Part shown: piece after piece, positions 8,881-20,058 of the stretch
Layout of the letters: the number at the start of each line of letters is the position of its first letter
Position numbering within the stretch: position 1 is the stretch's first letter
Notes under the pieces: model-generated
What the model was told of the DNA's origin: nothing
Database searches by the model: none
The model's input: only the letters and a program-made list of their open reading frames with translations
Source: Macrosoma leucophasiata
Lineage: Eukaryota; Arthropoda; Insecta; Lepidoptera; Hedylidae
Direction: 5' to 3'
DNA length: 64,000 nt
Assembly (NCBI GenBank): GCA_036365455.1
Contig: JAWQUS010000023.1
Location: 3,348,001-3,412,000, forward strand
Position numbers and translations under genes: made by a program

Positions 8881-11800
8881 GATTTGAGTGTCCCGTAAAT
8901 TTATTCTTATAAATTTTCAAAAAAGTTTACGTGAAAAGGATATTTATGAAAATTTTACGGAAAATTAACTTAACTTTACGCCCTCTTTACTCTTCAAAAA
9001 ATCATTGTTCACGCCTGTTTTTCCTTGAAAGGGGTAGATAAAATTGTATAAATATGTATTTACCTACAATCTTTTGTTTGCGTACGTCCTGTCTTTTAGT
9101 CCTATGTGGTGAGCCTATTGATATTCAATGAACACATTATCAGCTTTTACGAGTACGACTGAAAATTCACTTCTTTAAAAAAAACACAATATCTAGTACT
9201 TACCTACATAATCTCCCATCTGGGAATTGAAATTGATACTTCAACCGTAGCAGTAGGTAGTGAAAGAACCTGGGAAAAAATTTAACGGACTTTGTAGAAT
9301 AGTCAAATAAATTGATCTAATCATAATTTAGTTAAAAATATTTGACATCAAAATTAATTAAAAAAAACACACACTTGAATATTTTTCTAATCTTAATATA
9401 TATAAATCTCGTGTCACAATGTTTGTCCTCAATGGACTCCTAAACCACTGAACCGATTATAATAAAATTCGCACACCATGTGCAGTTCGATCCAACTTGA
9501 GAGATAGAATAGCTTACATTACGCTATGACTAATAGGAGCAGAGCAGCGCGGGCGAAGCCGGGGCGGGCCGCTAGTTAGTTTATAGAATTTTATAGTTTG
9601 TAAGCATTTTTCTCCTAAACGGCTTTAACTTAGTGTGGGTAATTAGTAGGTATGAGAATCGGTTATAGTCTATTCTTTATTATCGCTATAAAATTGGTAA
9701 GGGTGATTCTCGCCAAGTCTTTTTTTTTAATATTTAGAAATTATTATTATTCCTTATGATAATTATAACAATGAGAAATACGTTTAACCTCTAATCTTTT
9801 GCCTTCTACCACAAACCCTCATTTCTTAATAGTAATATTAGTATCTCCACTTTTAATCTATTGGGCGAGTTCACAGGTACAGCTAGTTTTTTAGTAAAAA
9901 CCGATACTAAATTGAGATCATTTGTAATGCAAACACAGAATCATACATATTGTTTTTTTTTTTTATGTTATGGAAGTGGCAAACAAGCATGCAGTTCACA
10001 TTGATGTTAAGTGATGACTGCAGCCTATAGACACTTACACAAAGACCAAGGTCAAAATGCAGATGCGTTGCCACTCCTAAGGCCTAAGGTGTTATGCCTC
10101 TGTGCCGGAAATTACAGGGCCATACATTACCACCTGACCGGAACACGATAGTGCTGAACACTACCATTTAGCGGCAAGTATATTAGGTAATGCGGTGGTG
10201 CCTAAGCCCGCGAGCTCCGTCACTGGAGCTGTACCACCAGTAAAAAATTTTGTAGTGCCAACAAAATTTGTTGAAATGTGTAGCCGAGTCACTTACATAA
10301 AAAATAACTTGTAACCAGCACTACATACAAAATGTAAAAGTGCTCAACAGTACATTTAAGCAACAACTACAATTGGAATGCTGTTTGCAACTATGTGCGA
10401 CAAATAAGGATGATTGTGGTGATTGTGGATGTCATGTTACGGTTAGATAGCAATTTAGATATCAACACAATAACGCAATAGGTCGAGTACTGTCAGGGTG
10501 GGGTCAAGAGTCTTAGGGATCAGAGAATGATGAAGAAACAAGGGAGGTGTGTCAGGACCGGGATATCTGGTGGCCCAACACTCTCTGCCTAACCCATAAG
10601 GGACTTACATACGACAACGCAGCTTCCAATATAAACTTAATACCCCAAGTATCATATCTTAATACAAGAAGTATTTTGTTTTGGTATAACTTTTTTTGTT
10701 AACAAAAAGTGTGTCGGTATGTCATCTCGTAGAACTTTCTTGTCTATATTTCTTAATATAACTTTTTTTAATTCATATTTTTTTTAATGATATACCTACA
10801 TCCATGACTTGTAAAGTAATCGTTTAATTTAATTATGGATATACAATTATCTTGTGATTTTATGTAGAACCTATACCACTCTTTAAGCACAATTAAGACT
10901 TTTAGCTCTACAATATTCGGTATTGTTATTCTAAAGCACCATTACAAGTAAATTTCAAAACCCACAAGCACTGACAAAAACAAACTCAATTAATATATTT
11001 TGTATACATTTTCAGTTTATCATCCTAGCCGTAGCCTCCGTGGCGTCATCAGCTCGCCTGGACAATATCTACCTTCCACCCAACTCTGGAGCCTCTAGTG
11101 GTGCTGACGCAGGACTCAGGACACCCCTTTCAAACTACGCCCAACCATCAGCGAATTTCGATCAACAGTCTGCGAATTTCGGCCAGCAGTCAGCGAACTA
11201 TGCCCAGCAGTCAGCGAACTATGAACAGTCGTCAGCAAGTCAAGCTGAGATCCTGAGATACGATAACGAAATGAATGAAGAAGGATATCATTATGCTTAT
11301 GAGACCAGTGATGGAACAAAAGCTGAACAAAACGGTAACTTTTTTATAATATATTGTGTGTTTTTTTCATAGAGCTTATTTGCAATTTTCTAACAGAAAA
11401 ACATCTGGCTAAGAAGCATTAACCCCAGAATACTAATTAAAGTAATTTTACGGCCCCGTAATTTCCGGCACAGAGGCATAACACCTTAGGCCTTAGGAGT
11501 GGTAACGCATCTGCATTTTGACCTTAGTCTTTGTGTAGATGTCTATAGGCGGCAGTCATAACATCAATGCACGCTTGTTTACCGCTTCCATTAAATAAAA
11601 ATAAAGTATTTTAAACACTTTTGATGATGATGACCGCCTCCTAGGCGATCTAGAGATCAATAAATAGCTCCCCGATGGTAAGACCCCGCGAGTTGTGCGT
11701 TGTCTATCCACCACGTCCCTGCTACACAAGTTGACAAGAGCTCACACGTTGTTATTACAAAGAACAAGTAATCAATTGCGGCCTCTTACGGCCAAATACT

Positions 11801-14800
11801 CAAACGTCACTTAAATCTAAGTTGGACTTAAAAGTCTTCTGTCTTTATAAAACACGTTCAAACGATAGAGATAGCGCACATTTGAGCGTTGCTTAAAATT
11901 GAGTGACGTTTGAGTATTCGGCCATTAGACACTTTAGTAGTCAGGGACCGTGCATAAAAAGGATATTATAATTATGTAATTGATTAACACTTTATTTTTT
12001 ATTATTATTATTTATTATTATTCCTTATCCTGATGATACTAGTATAGATTTTTTAATGGAATGGTGACAATAGCGTACTATTGCGATGACGGTGGCTGTA
12101 TTAATGATGTGCGGTTTTCAACAACGTTCCCCAGATGGGAACATAGGGTAACATTGTTTATAAAACGTAACTTCATGCCTGTAATCCCCGAAGGGGTAGG
12201 CAGAGGTAAATGCATGCATTCAAGCATACATGCAAACACCCACGATTCGCCGGTTACGTTTCGGCCCATGTAACAGGTGGCGAGCCTGTTGACATCTCCG
12301 GGCACATTACCAAACTTTGAGGTACTGGGAAATTTCCAGAAAATGGAAAAATCCCAATAGAACCAGAGACAAAGGCTTTTTCACCATTATCTCTGATAAC
12401 TCCCTACCCGGGAATCGAACCCAGGACCTCAGCGTAGTAGTAGTGGCCTGCTACCACTAGGCTACCGAGGCAGTTATAAAGATTGTAAAATGCTTCCATC
12501 ATTATTTTACACTTGCCACCTCAGATTTAAACAAAATGTTTGATATCAGTTGGTCCTTTTGTTTGATGGCGTGCTGAAAAGTGCGCGTTTCCGTGCTTCG
12601 GAGGGCACGTTAAGCCGTCGGTCCCGGTTGTTATCGATAGATAGCAGTCGTTAAACCTTGTCGGAGACCTTATGGACGGTTTGAAAACATCCGACAGCGG
12701 GTTGGCCACTAACCCGTATCTCCACCAACCCGCATTGGATCAGCGTAGTGGAGTAAGCTCAAGGCCTTCCCCCAAAAAGGGGAGAGACTCGTGCCCAGCA
12801 GTGGGACGTATAATGGTTTGCCATTATTATTATTAATTTAAAACTATTTACTACAAATACAACAACATTCGCGGGAACGTTATGCGCGTACGCTACTGTG
12901 AACACGTTCATTGAAATGCGTACGCAACAAAACTGAATCCTGCATGGGAATAAATGGTATATGACAGTGTAAAGCACTGTACGAAATACTTATTTCATTT
13001 AATTAAACTAATCTCTGCTACTTAATCAAGTTTCCAATATAGGGCGCGGATAGACTCGTGACCGTAGACGGAACCGAAATACTCAGCGAATGGGTCGTCA
13101 CGAATTTGAGTGTCGAATGCTTACCGAAAAGATATTAATGTAGATCCTTTTACTTTGCTAGTCGCACGCAAATGTCAATGCATTCGCGATTTATCTGTAT
13201 CAGATTAGCTCGCAGTGTCTAGGCGTATGAGCTAGGAATGTCTAAGAGAATCTTATTACACTTGATCTTTATGGTTAAGAGTAATAATATGTTTGAGATG
13301 GTGCGCTTGTTTCTCGAGACTCTGGAGGCTCTTACCCCCTTATTCATAAACGTACATTAGATACGTTTTAGATATAGAATGCTTTGTCTTTATCAGTTGC
13401 ATTGTCAAATGCGCAGGATAGAAAAAGACAAAGGAGAGATTAGCAAACTTTAGCTAAAATACGTTTATGAATAAGGGGGTTAATATTTGATGCTATATTT
13501 AAAAGTCAGTCTTTCACACAAGTGAGATTATTAAGTGGTAATTTAGTCCGAGAGTCCTTGTAAAAACTGAGATTTCGCAGTCTTCTTAAACATGACGGAG
13601 GGTATTTCTTCTTAACGAATATTCCTTGCAACACAAAATCGATCGGTACAAATATCTAAAAAATACTCTGGATGACAATGGTCCCTAAGGGTCAGATTCA
13701 TAGACCGCACTACGACCTTACTTTCGAGCAAACGCTACGGTTTGAACTGTCAAAACCCATACATTTCTGACAGTTCTAAGCATACTTTGCTCAAAGTAAA
13801 GTCGTAGTGCGGTCTGTGAATCTCGCACTAAGTCTTTTTCATAGAGCCTTAACAACTTAGGCTACAGGTCTGGACCATTGGTTTTTCTGTAGGTATCTTT
13901 AGGCTGCTTATTTCATCACTATCCGTGTAAACTTCTGGCTTATTGGCGGCCATTATTATGGCATAAAAACTCCACATCATAAAAAGTTTGACCTTATTCA
14001 AAATTTCTCAGGTCGTGTGATCCCCGGAGCTGCGCCTGAAGAAGGTTCCCTCCAGGTCTCAGGGTCGTACTCCTACATTGGGGATGATGGCCAGACCTAC
14101 TCGGTCAGCTACACTGCTGATGAGAACGGCTACCACGCGACTGGTGACCATCTGCCCACTCCACCACCGATCCCTGAAGAGATACTGAAGAGTTTAGAGT
14201 TAACTGCTGGAAATGGTAATGGTAAGTTGGAGATCACCTTGAATTAGAAAATGGCCTTAGAGCAGGTTGATTTGCAGTTGATTTGCAGATTGCTCATCCT
14301 TTTTTTGTTCAGGCTCCCCGTGTTAAAATAATTCTCTCTCTTCTTTCTTTTTCAATAAATATTGAAAGATACATATTATTTGTTTTGACAAGTCAAAAAT
14401 CGAATGGTTAATTTTGGTGGCAGATAGATTAAGTAAGAGTTTCAGTTGTAGAAGCTCGAGGGCGAAGGCACCACTAAACCCTCGAGCTTCTTCAACTGGA
14501 ACTCTACCACCAAAAACATCTATCTATAATCCTTCTAACCTATATCAAACACTTTCATTGAAATTATGCGTCTACATTCCCTAGATTAGCGGCATCAAAA
14601 TATGGTAGGATTTGTACGCCTGTTTGAAAAATGGTCGAACCACGGTCCAACATCTTCAGCATTTAAATATTACCCTAAAATAAAATGTTCTTCGCTCGGT
14701 GATTGCCCAAAAGTAGACTAGTGCTGTCTCTACATTTTTTGTTCTTTTTTTATTTCAGGAAAATACAACAGTCAAAAGAGCAGTTATGACGCGGATGCTG

Positions 14801-14808
14801 GTTACTAA
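8702..14808 (+). CDS. RR-1 cuticular protein gene (4 exons, 195 aa), whole span
   Basis: Secreted structural protein of the cuticle that binds chitin through the extended Rebers-Riddiford domain. Joined exons (9+319+210+50 nt) keep frame through GT-AG introns of phase 0, 1 and 1. Residues 1-16 ([16 protein letters not shown]) are a signal peptide. Residues 42-75 hold five 7-residue units of the form S-A-N-F/Y-x-Q-Q. The chitin-binding domain runs from about 94 to 164 and fits the RR-1 signature exactly: G127-x8-G136-x6-Y143-x-A145-x-E147-x-G149-Y150-x7-P158-x2-P161. The short tail ends DADAGY. The N-terminal RLDNIYLPP is seen in lepidopteran pupal/larval cuticle proteins (family knowledge). 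A 3-codon first exon and an acceptor inside the signal peptide are typical of the family. Start chosen because a TATA box and arthropod initiator lie just upstream and the donor restores the signal peptide. An alternative first exon at 7917 would give MKY. Confidence 0.93.
9390..9575 (+). mobile_element. Non-autonomous Helitron, complete
   Basis: Starts TCTTAATATATATAAATC after A (9389) and ends GGGCCGCTAG before T (9576). It lies in intron 1 of the cuticle gene. The same family is at 44632-44816 (reverse) and 63178. Confidence 0.75.
9965..10244 (+). repeat. R300 repeat copy in cuticle-gene intron 1
   Basis: Full-length, 'atggaagtggcaaacaagc' to 'gagctgtaccaccagtaaaa'; preceded by a T-rich run. 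Confidence 0.85.
10470..10622 (+). pseudogene. LINE-X 3' remnant
   Basis: Degenerate match to 43575-43740 ('aataggtcgagt', 'ggtggggtcaagagtcttag', 'accgggatatctgg'). Frame destroyed. Confidence 0.7.
11016..11334 (+). CDS. Exon 2 of the cuticular protein gene
   Basis: Acceptor ...cattttcag at 11015, donor gtaact at 11335 (phase 1). Encodes most of the signal peptide, the YLPP segment, the Q/N/S-rich heptads and the start of the chitin-binding domain ([18 protein letters not shown]). Confidence 0.93.
11442..11598 (-). repeat. R300 partial copy in cuticle-gene intron 2
   Basis: Reverse orientation from 'ttacggccccgtaatttccg' to 'gtttaccgcttccattaaat'. Confidence 0.75.
11789..11924. mobile_element. 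MITE family Q with TTA target duplication
   Basis: TIR 'ggccaaatactcaaacgtca' against 'tgacgtttgagtattcggcc'; TTA at 11786-11788 and 11925-11927. The 3-base TTA target suits a PIF/Harbinger-type parent (inference). Confidence 0.75.
12167..12475 (-). mobile_element. tRNA-derived SINE S1, near full length
   Basis: On the minus strand it starts aactgcctcggTAGCCTAGTGG (A box) and carries GGTTCGATTCC (B box), then the body and the tail 'ggggattacaggcatgaag'. It lies in intron 2 of the cuticle gene. Confidence 0.85.
12540..12832 (-). repeat. Repeat P copy
   Basis: Reverse copy of 25453-25830: 'cttcggagggcacgttaagc', 'cgacagcgggttggccacta', 'gtgcccagcagtgggacgta'. The last phrase is common at lepidopteran LINE 3' ends. 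Confidence 0.75.
12833..13334. other. Cuticle-gene intron 2 sequence without recognised repeats
   Basis: Contains two short cgtacgc-like words, no repeat family and no exon signal I trust. Confidence 0.35.
13335..13479. mobile_element. MITE with TTA target duplication, intron 2
   Basis: TIR 'cccccttattcataaacgta' and 'tacgtttatgaataaggggg' with TTA at 13332-13334 and 13480-13482. 145 bp, non-coding. Confidence 0.85.
13688..13828. mobile_element. MITE family T (TA target), intron 2
   Basis: TIRs around 'atagaccgcactacgacctt' and 'aaagtcgtagtgcggtctgt'; TA at 13686-13687 and 13829-13830. Confidence 0.82.
14012..14221 (+). CDS. Exon 3 of the cuticular protein gene
   Basis: Acceptor atttctcag at 14011, donor gtaagt at 14222. 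Encodes G110 onward, including the whole RR-1 signature and the PTPPPIP end of the domain. Reading on without splicing meets a stop at 14245, but splicing restores a clean C-terminus in exon 4. Confidence 0.92.
14425..14516. repeat. R300-derived hairpin in intron 3
   Basis: Two opposed R300 3' ends: 'gaagctcgaggg' faces 'ccctcgagcttc', with 'ggaactctaccacca' at the right. Confidence 0.55.
14759..14808 (+). CDS. Exon 4 (C-terminus) of the cuticular protein gene
   Basis: Acceptor ttttatttcag at 14758. With the G left from exon 3 it reads [16 protein letters not shown] and then TAA at 14806-14808. The Y/D/A-rich ending suits an extracellular matrix protein. Confidence 0.85.
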
Positions 14809-15600
14809 AAAAAATTAAATAAACAAAAAATCTCAAAAAAGACTCCAATTCAAATTCTGAATATCTTAATATGGTCTTACAACTCATAAAATTTATTTTA
14901 AGTATGCCACTATTTACACTTAAAATCACTAAATTACGATTGCGAGAGCGTTCCAAAAATACATATTTAAAAGCTGAAAATAAATATTTTTGTACGTTTT
15001 ACTCCAAGTAGTACATTTAATAATGCATTAAGTAATAAATTCCACTGATTAAGTTACACTCATTATGAGTCTTTTTGGCTCTTCAAAACATTAAAACTAC
15101 GAAGAAAACGTAACCGACTGTTAATCAATGTTATAATTTAAATATTTTTCTGCGTATAGATATTCATTATTTGGTTGTGTATGTGCCAGTACCTAAGTGT
15201 TCATATTTAGTGTGTAATGTTAATAATATTTTGGAATAAAATTGTAAATATTTTTTCATTGTTTTTTTTTTCTATTTACCTACTACTGTTATATACTAAT
15301 ACCTACTACTAACATAAACCTAAGTAATGATAGATAATCTAACTAATTCATGAAAAAACCTCTTTATCTTGATAAAGAATGTGATTGTCTGCAATTCAAG
15401 TATTTGCAAAATTGCTATCAATTTACAGTCAGGCGTTTACACTTACCCAATCTAAAGTAATTGCACGAAATATGAATAACGTACGCTATTATTATTTTTA
15501 TGCTTATCCTTTGGTAACTGAGGGTTGAATTGTAACAATGGGTATGGATGCGTTCTCTTTACAAAATTAACCTATTTTTATTTAAAGAAAAATGGAAAGA
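14809..15600. other. 3' UTR and downstream flank of the cuticle gene
   Basis: AT-rich 3' UTR to about 15260; beyond that no repeat or coding signal recognised. Confidence 0.5.
15235..15240 (+). terminator. Polyadenylation signal AATAAA of the cuticular protein gene
   Basis: AATAAA about 430 bases after the stop codon, followed by a T-rich stretch. An earlier AATAAA-like site lies at 14818 just after the stop; either could be used. Confidence 0.5.
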
Positions 15601-15602
15601 AA

Positions 15603-15668
15603 AATTTGACTTCAGGCGAGACTCGAACTCGCGGCCTACTGGGAGTTCGAGTCTCGCCTGAAGTCAAA
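15603..15668. repeat. Hairpin made of two opposed T-arm ends of the tRNA-like element
   Basis: 'tttgacttcaggcgagac' continues to 'tcgaactc' and meets 'gagttcgagtctcgcctg' with 'aagtcaaa', a 13-base loop. All of the tRNA-like element between the two 3' halves is missing. Confidence 0.7.
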
Positions 15669-16160
15669 ATATAAAACAAATATTAACCTACCCCTATTTA
15701 ATTCATGGTTGAGGGCTCTACCCTCGTAGTTTTGCTTTTCTACCCGCCCTTATCCTTAGCGAGGACATATCTCTGGTAAATATTATTGAACCACCACATC
15801 GAATGAAGAACTTAAAGTAGCTTTTCCACACCAGCCGCAAGGACTAGTGGGATAGTCCAAAAACCTGCACTGACTTCGAGAACGAAAGAGATCCGAACAG
15901 AGGCGGACTAAGGGGGGATGGGAGGCCAGGGGCGGTCCGTCGTAGGCCTCCGGTTCTGGAAGCCCAAAATTAAGAGATTTTTAGAATATCTTTAGAGATT
16001 TGATCGCGCATTCTTCTCGATAAGTATTTTTAATCTCTTACCAAATGTAATATCGCGGAGACAGCGAGGGTAAAGACTTTTTTTGGTAGCGCATTTTTTT
16101 ATTAATTTAACTTATATGTCAAAAATAGGACGCCACAATATTCTTGCCCGGGGTATAAAT
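15669..16160. other. Unassigned; one stretch shared with 58020-58110
   Basis: 'ccacaatattcttgcccggg' (16133-16152) is the reverse of 'cccgggccaagaatattgtg' near 58050, with 'gccggcat' beside both. An old dispersed repeat of unknown type. Confidence 0.35.
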
Positions 16161-16164
16161 GGTT

Positions 16165-16444
16165 GTAACGCCGGCATTAAATGTAGTTCACATGAATGGT
16201 AAGTGAATACTGCAGTCTTCATTCATCTACACAAAAACCACAGAACCACACTTTTCAATTTTACGCATTTAGCGTTGCCTCTCTTGAGGCAATTTGTCTT
16301 ACTTTTGTGATGAGACACAAAAGCAAGACAAATTACTATTATATTACAATATACTATTTGGCGGCAGATGGATAAAGTCTCTATGCTCTCCAGCTCCGAC
16401 ATTGGAACTCTACCACTTATTAAATATAAGTGGTAGAGTTCCAT
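16165..16444 (+). repeat. Diverged R300 copy ending in a 17-bp hairpin
   Basis: 'gtagttcacatgaatggtaag' in part, 'ggcggcagatgg', then arms 16403-16419 and 16427-16443 (tggaactctaccactta and reverse complement). Confidence 0.55.
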
Positions 16445-16509
16445 CTTAGATTTGCGTTCCTGTACTGAAGATAATCTTTGCTGCGCTCTATTTAGACACC
16501 GATGTTAGA

Positions 16510-16795
16510 ATAAAGCTGCTCCATCATCATCATCATTGATCCCGCCGAAAAACTTTCACAAAGCCTTCCCCAAGGACTTCTATTATAGTGTTGTGCGTCA
16601 TTAGGGGAGAATATGCCATAATCGCCACGATTGGCTAGCGGATTGGCAATCGCAGTGACAGTAGTTTTTTCGTGGAAAGCTGTAGCTGTGTGATTTTACT
16701 GCTATCGTATTGAATTTGTTGGACCGCCATTGTGAGGTTGATTGATTGAACTAGAGGAAGAATTTTCGTCCACTAGATGGCGTTGGGGTCCCCAC
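16510..16795. repeat. Dispersed repeat C ('catcatcat...' family)
   Basis: Shares 'acaaagccttccc', 'gtgttgtgcgtcattag', 'gcggattggcaatcgcagtg' and 'ttggaccgccattg' with 28045-28335, 25330-25440, 40930-41030 and 47390-47450. Probably a LINE or SINE 3' region (inference). Confidence 0.5.
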
Positions 16796-16818
16796 GTCCA
16801 AACGCCTTCGTCGCGGCC

Positions 16819-17118
16819 ATAGAGAAACACGGACCACCGGCCGCGGCGGACTGGCGGGGAGTAGCCACAGTGTTTATTACCGATGCAAAACAGTCTGGCC
16901 TTTTTTGCGGGGGAGGAAATGCGTGCGACACACACGCACACTACAAAAATCGTCTATTACTACGAGACTCTCACCTTGACTTTATTAAAATACAGAAACA
17001 ATTTCACGCACAAATTTAAACATCTAGGCGACAGATATAGGCCCATTTGGGCTTGTACTTTGACAGAGGGGAAAGCCTGCGTATGGCTACTCCCCTCCGG
17101 TGTTGCTCGGTCGCGGCT
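16819..17118. mobile_element. GC-TIR MITE, family A
   Basis: Starts 'agagaaacacggaccacc', carries 'gtgcgacacacacgcac' and 'gggcttgtactttgacagag', ends 'tgttgctcggtcgcggc'. Small open frames inside are chance. Confidence 0.65.
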
Positions 17119-17239
17119 TATAAGCGTCAAATTAGTACCATAGTGCCCGTAGTGTTTGTAATGACTACGTACACGCATTTGTGCTTGTGTGTAGTTTCTT
17201 GCTTGAATCGTCGTTTAGTAATCAAGTCATTGTAATATT

Positions 17240-17880
17240 CGCCAAGGCTAACTGCAAACATGATATCATCACAATGTTTGGGTATGATATAAAATGTCAT
17301 AGCTCGTAGACGTACCGATTGATAGATTCAATATTGATTTGTGAACGTTTGAGTTTTGGTGCAAGATTTAATTTCCGGTAGGGATGTCAACCTGATTGGA
17401 CTGAAGTAATCGATTATTTAGATCGATCCGTAGTACTAGATCGAGACAGTGAATTGATACTCCACCCTAGAGAATCGATATTCGGTCTTTTTAATAATAA
17501 CAACTATACAAATAGTGAAATGTATAAGCCCCATCACGATGCAAAAAATACATGGCGTTGAAATAAATATTTTTATTGCTCACTTTATTGTTCGTGATGG
17601 TTTGTCTGGTTGAATCGTAGATGTCTGGCTGTATCTTACATCGGACACAGCCAGACAAACGCACAGAAGGACAGATAGAAAGACGGTCAGACAGACGAAC
17701 ACAGATGGTGTATTTATTATAGACTCCTGCCGTGACCTCTACCTCCGCGCTACCATCGACGTCATATTGTATTTGTGACGTATAAGGACACGTAATTCTC
17801 ATTCCTCTCTAATAATAGAGCACACTGATACTACAAATAAAATTATTATTAATTCTTAATGCTTGTGTTTCCTCAAAGCA
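17240..17880. other. No supported feature
   Basis: Includes a degenerate gaca/gtct-rich patch (17660-17705) that produces a spurious 103-codon minus frame. Confidence 0.35.
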
Positions 17881-17929
17881 ATAATAGGCTCACACGGTAA
17901 TGTATGTTCACGCCAAGACCCTTACGGGG

Positions 17930-18224
17930 ATAGAGCAACACGGGCCACCGGCCGGAGGGAAGTAGCCATAGCGTTTATTACCGATGTAAAACAGTTTGTC
18001 ATTTTGTGCGGGGGAAAATGCGTGCGACACACACGCACACTACAAAAACCGTCTATAGTAATAGACGATTTTTGTAGTAACGAAACTCACACCTTGACTT
18101 TAACAAAATACATAAACAACTTGACGCACACATATATATATCTGGGCGACTGGCATAGGATTATTTGGTCTTGTACTTTAACAGAGGGGAAAGCCTGCAA
18201 TGGCTTTTCCCCTCCGGTGTTGAT
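17930..18224. mobile_element. GC-TIR MITE, family A, with small internal palindrome
   Basis: 'tagagcaacacgggccaccg' at the start. 'actacaaaaaccgtctat' meets 'atagacgatttttgtagt' at 18038-18080, replacing the single word in the other copies. Confidence 0.65.
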
Positions 18225-18496
18225 ATATGCTTACGGGGAACCAAATATTACAAAAAATATTAGTGGTGGTAAAATTCCAGTGCAGGAGCTCGAGGGCGTA
18301 GTCACCACCGCATTATCTAATATATCTGCCGCCAAATTGTAACACTGCCAGCACTATCGTATTCTTGTTATGTATGGCCCCGTAATAACGATCACAGAGA
18401 CATAAAAACTAAGATCTCAAGGGTGGCAATGCATCTGCATTTTGGTCTTTGGTTTTTGTGTAGATATCTAGGTAGATAGGCTGCAGTCACCACTTA

Positions 18497-19382
18497 TGTG
18501 CTTTTCCACCGGAAATGTGCTATGCTACGTATGCGTTTGATATCCACCAATCATATTCATTGGTGCACATAGCATAGCACTGGTGGAAACGGATTCAGCT
18601 AAGATATGCTTTTTATATGGAAGAATGTGTGCTATGGATGCGTGCTATAGATGAGAGCTATGGATGCGTGCTATAGATACGAGGTATGGATGCGTCCTAT
18701 GGATGCGAGCTATGGATGCGTGCTATGGATGCGAGCTATGGATGCGTGCTATAGATACGAGGTATGGATGCGTGCTATGGATGCGAGCTATGGATGCGTG
18801 CTATGGATGCGAGCTATGGATGCGTGCTATAGATGAGAGCTATGGATGCGTGCTATAGATACGAGGTATGGATGCGTCCTATGGATGCGAGCTATGGATG
18901 CGTGCTATGGATGCGAGCTATGGATGCGTGCTATAGATACGAGGTATGGATGCGTGCTATGGATGCGAGCTATGGATGCGTGCTATGGATGCGAGCTATG
19001 GATGCGTCCTATGGATGCGAGCTATGGATGCGTGCTATGGATGCGAGCTATGGATGCGTGCTATGGATGCGAGCTATGGATGCGTCCTATGGATGCGAGC
19101 TATGGATGCGTGCTATGGATGCGAGCTATGGATGCGTGCTATGGATGCGAGCTATGGATGCGTGCTATGGATGCGAGCTATGGATGCGTGCTATCGGCCG
19201 GCGTGAGTGGTGTAGCTATGTGCAGAGCAGACTACCTGTAGGTACCTGCAGTATGCTGCACACTTTGCGATGGCGCATGTTCAAAGCTGTTCACATCTTC
19301 GTCGTACAGCTACATAACTTAATATTGGTGGAATTGGTCACATATTTTCGGAGCGTAGCTCATCTCTGGTGGAAAAGCACCT
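18497..19382. mobile_element. TIR element carrying a 565-bp minisatellite
   Basis: 13-bp perfect terminal repeats GTGCTTTTCCACC (18498-18510) and GGTGGAAAAGCAC (19368-19380). Flanked by TTA at 18494-18496 and 19383-19385, the second lying in the resumed R300. An inner copy of the end (cactggtggaaacgg, near 18577) faces the left TIR, so an older short MITE may have been expanded by the tandem array. Confidence 0.75.
18630..19194 (+). repeat. 13-bp minisatellite, about 43 units
   Basis: Alternating units gctatggatgcgt and gctatggatgcga, with variants 'gctatagatacga' and 'gctatagatgaga'. The variant pattern repeats at a higher-order period of 182 bases (14 units). Because 13 is not a multiple of 3 and the unit has no stop, all three + frames stay largely open; the resulting frames are not genes. 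Confidence 0.95.
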
Positions 19383-19576
19383 TTAACATCCTTGTGAACT
19401 ACATGCTTGTTGTTGCAAGAATAAGTACCTACGTAACGTGTATATCCACGTAGGTGCGTAACGGTTTAATACAAGTGCTATCGAAGCTATAATTTGTATT
19501 ACCGCTACATGCGATCATTGGTCTAGTTTGACCTCAAGATTCATGGTATAAGATCTATAAAACACTTTATTAGAGA

Positions 19577-19705
19577 CTAGCTGTGCCCACGACTCCTCGG
19601 CGTAGACATTATATTTTTAAAATCTAAGCGGATATAGTCGCGGACACACCTAATCTAAATTAAACACGTTTAATAAATTTAATATAGGTATACCGCATTC
19701 AACTC
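19577..19705 (-). mobile_element. Helitron 3' fragment, reverse orientation
   Basis: 'ctagctgtgcccacgactcc' is the reverse of a Helitron end ...GGGCACAGCTAG, next to A on this strand. Confidence 0.6.
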
Positions 19706-19734
19706 TGTTTAAAAGTTTTGAAGCAGTGTATGTA

Positions 19735-19915
19735 TGTATGTATGTATGTATGTATCTTCACGCCAGGTCCCTAACGGGGTAGGCAGAGAGTGTAGAGCGC
19801 CAGATATCCCGGTTCAGACAAACCTCTCGTGCCTCGTCTACCTTCATCATTCTCTTCATACATGCGCGCCGATTCCTAAGACTTTTGACCCCACCATCAG
19901 ACAGTGGTGAAAAAA
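19735..19915 (-). pseudogene. LINE-X 3' remnant with (atgt)n tail
   Basis: Reverse match to 43590-43745; the tail is (atgt)5-6 at 19730-19755, equal to the (atac)n tail of the other copies. Confidence 0.75.
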
Positions 19916-20058
19916 TAAATGAAAATTGAAAATTTACTTGAAGCAGTGCTTGAAATAAATTTTCAATTGGCCATAACTTCTTTTAAAGTTTTGACAGCGC
20001 TCCTAATTATAGGTGCATGTGAAATCCGTAAGTAGTATCTAGTTTCGAAGTTATCAGG

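Larger units (their letters stand above)
18255..19425 (-). repeat. R300 copy split by the minisatellite-bearing TIR element
   Basis: Reverse R300 runs 18255-18496 up to 'gcagtcaccactta' and resumes at 19383 'ttaacatccttgtgaac'. The two halves fit the intact repeat across the junction. Confidence 0.75.

Noticed and set aside
17491..17802. Minus-strand 103-codon frame
   Set aside because: It depends on a gaca/gtct-rich low-complexity patch; no motif.
18630..19194. CRISPR-like array
   Set aside because: Units are contiguous 13-mers without unique spacers, in a eukaryotic genome.
18651..19453. Long open frames (61-206 codons) with repeated MRAMDA/YGCE-like peptides
   Set aside because: They are the three frames of the 13-bp minisatellite, which has no stop codon in its unit.
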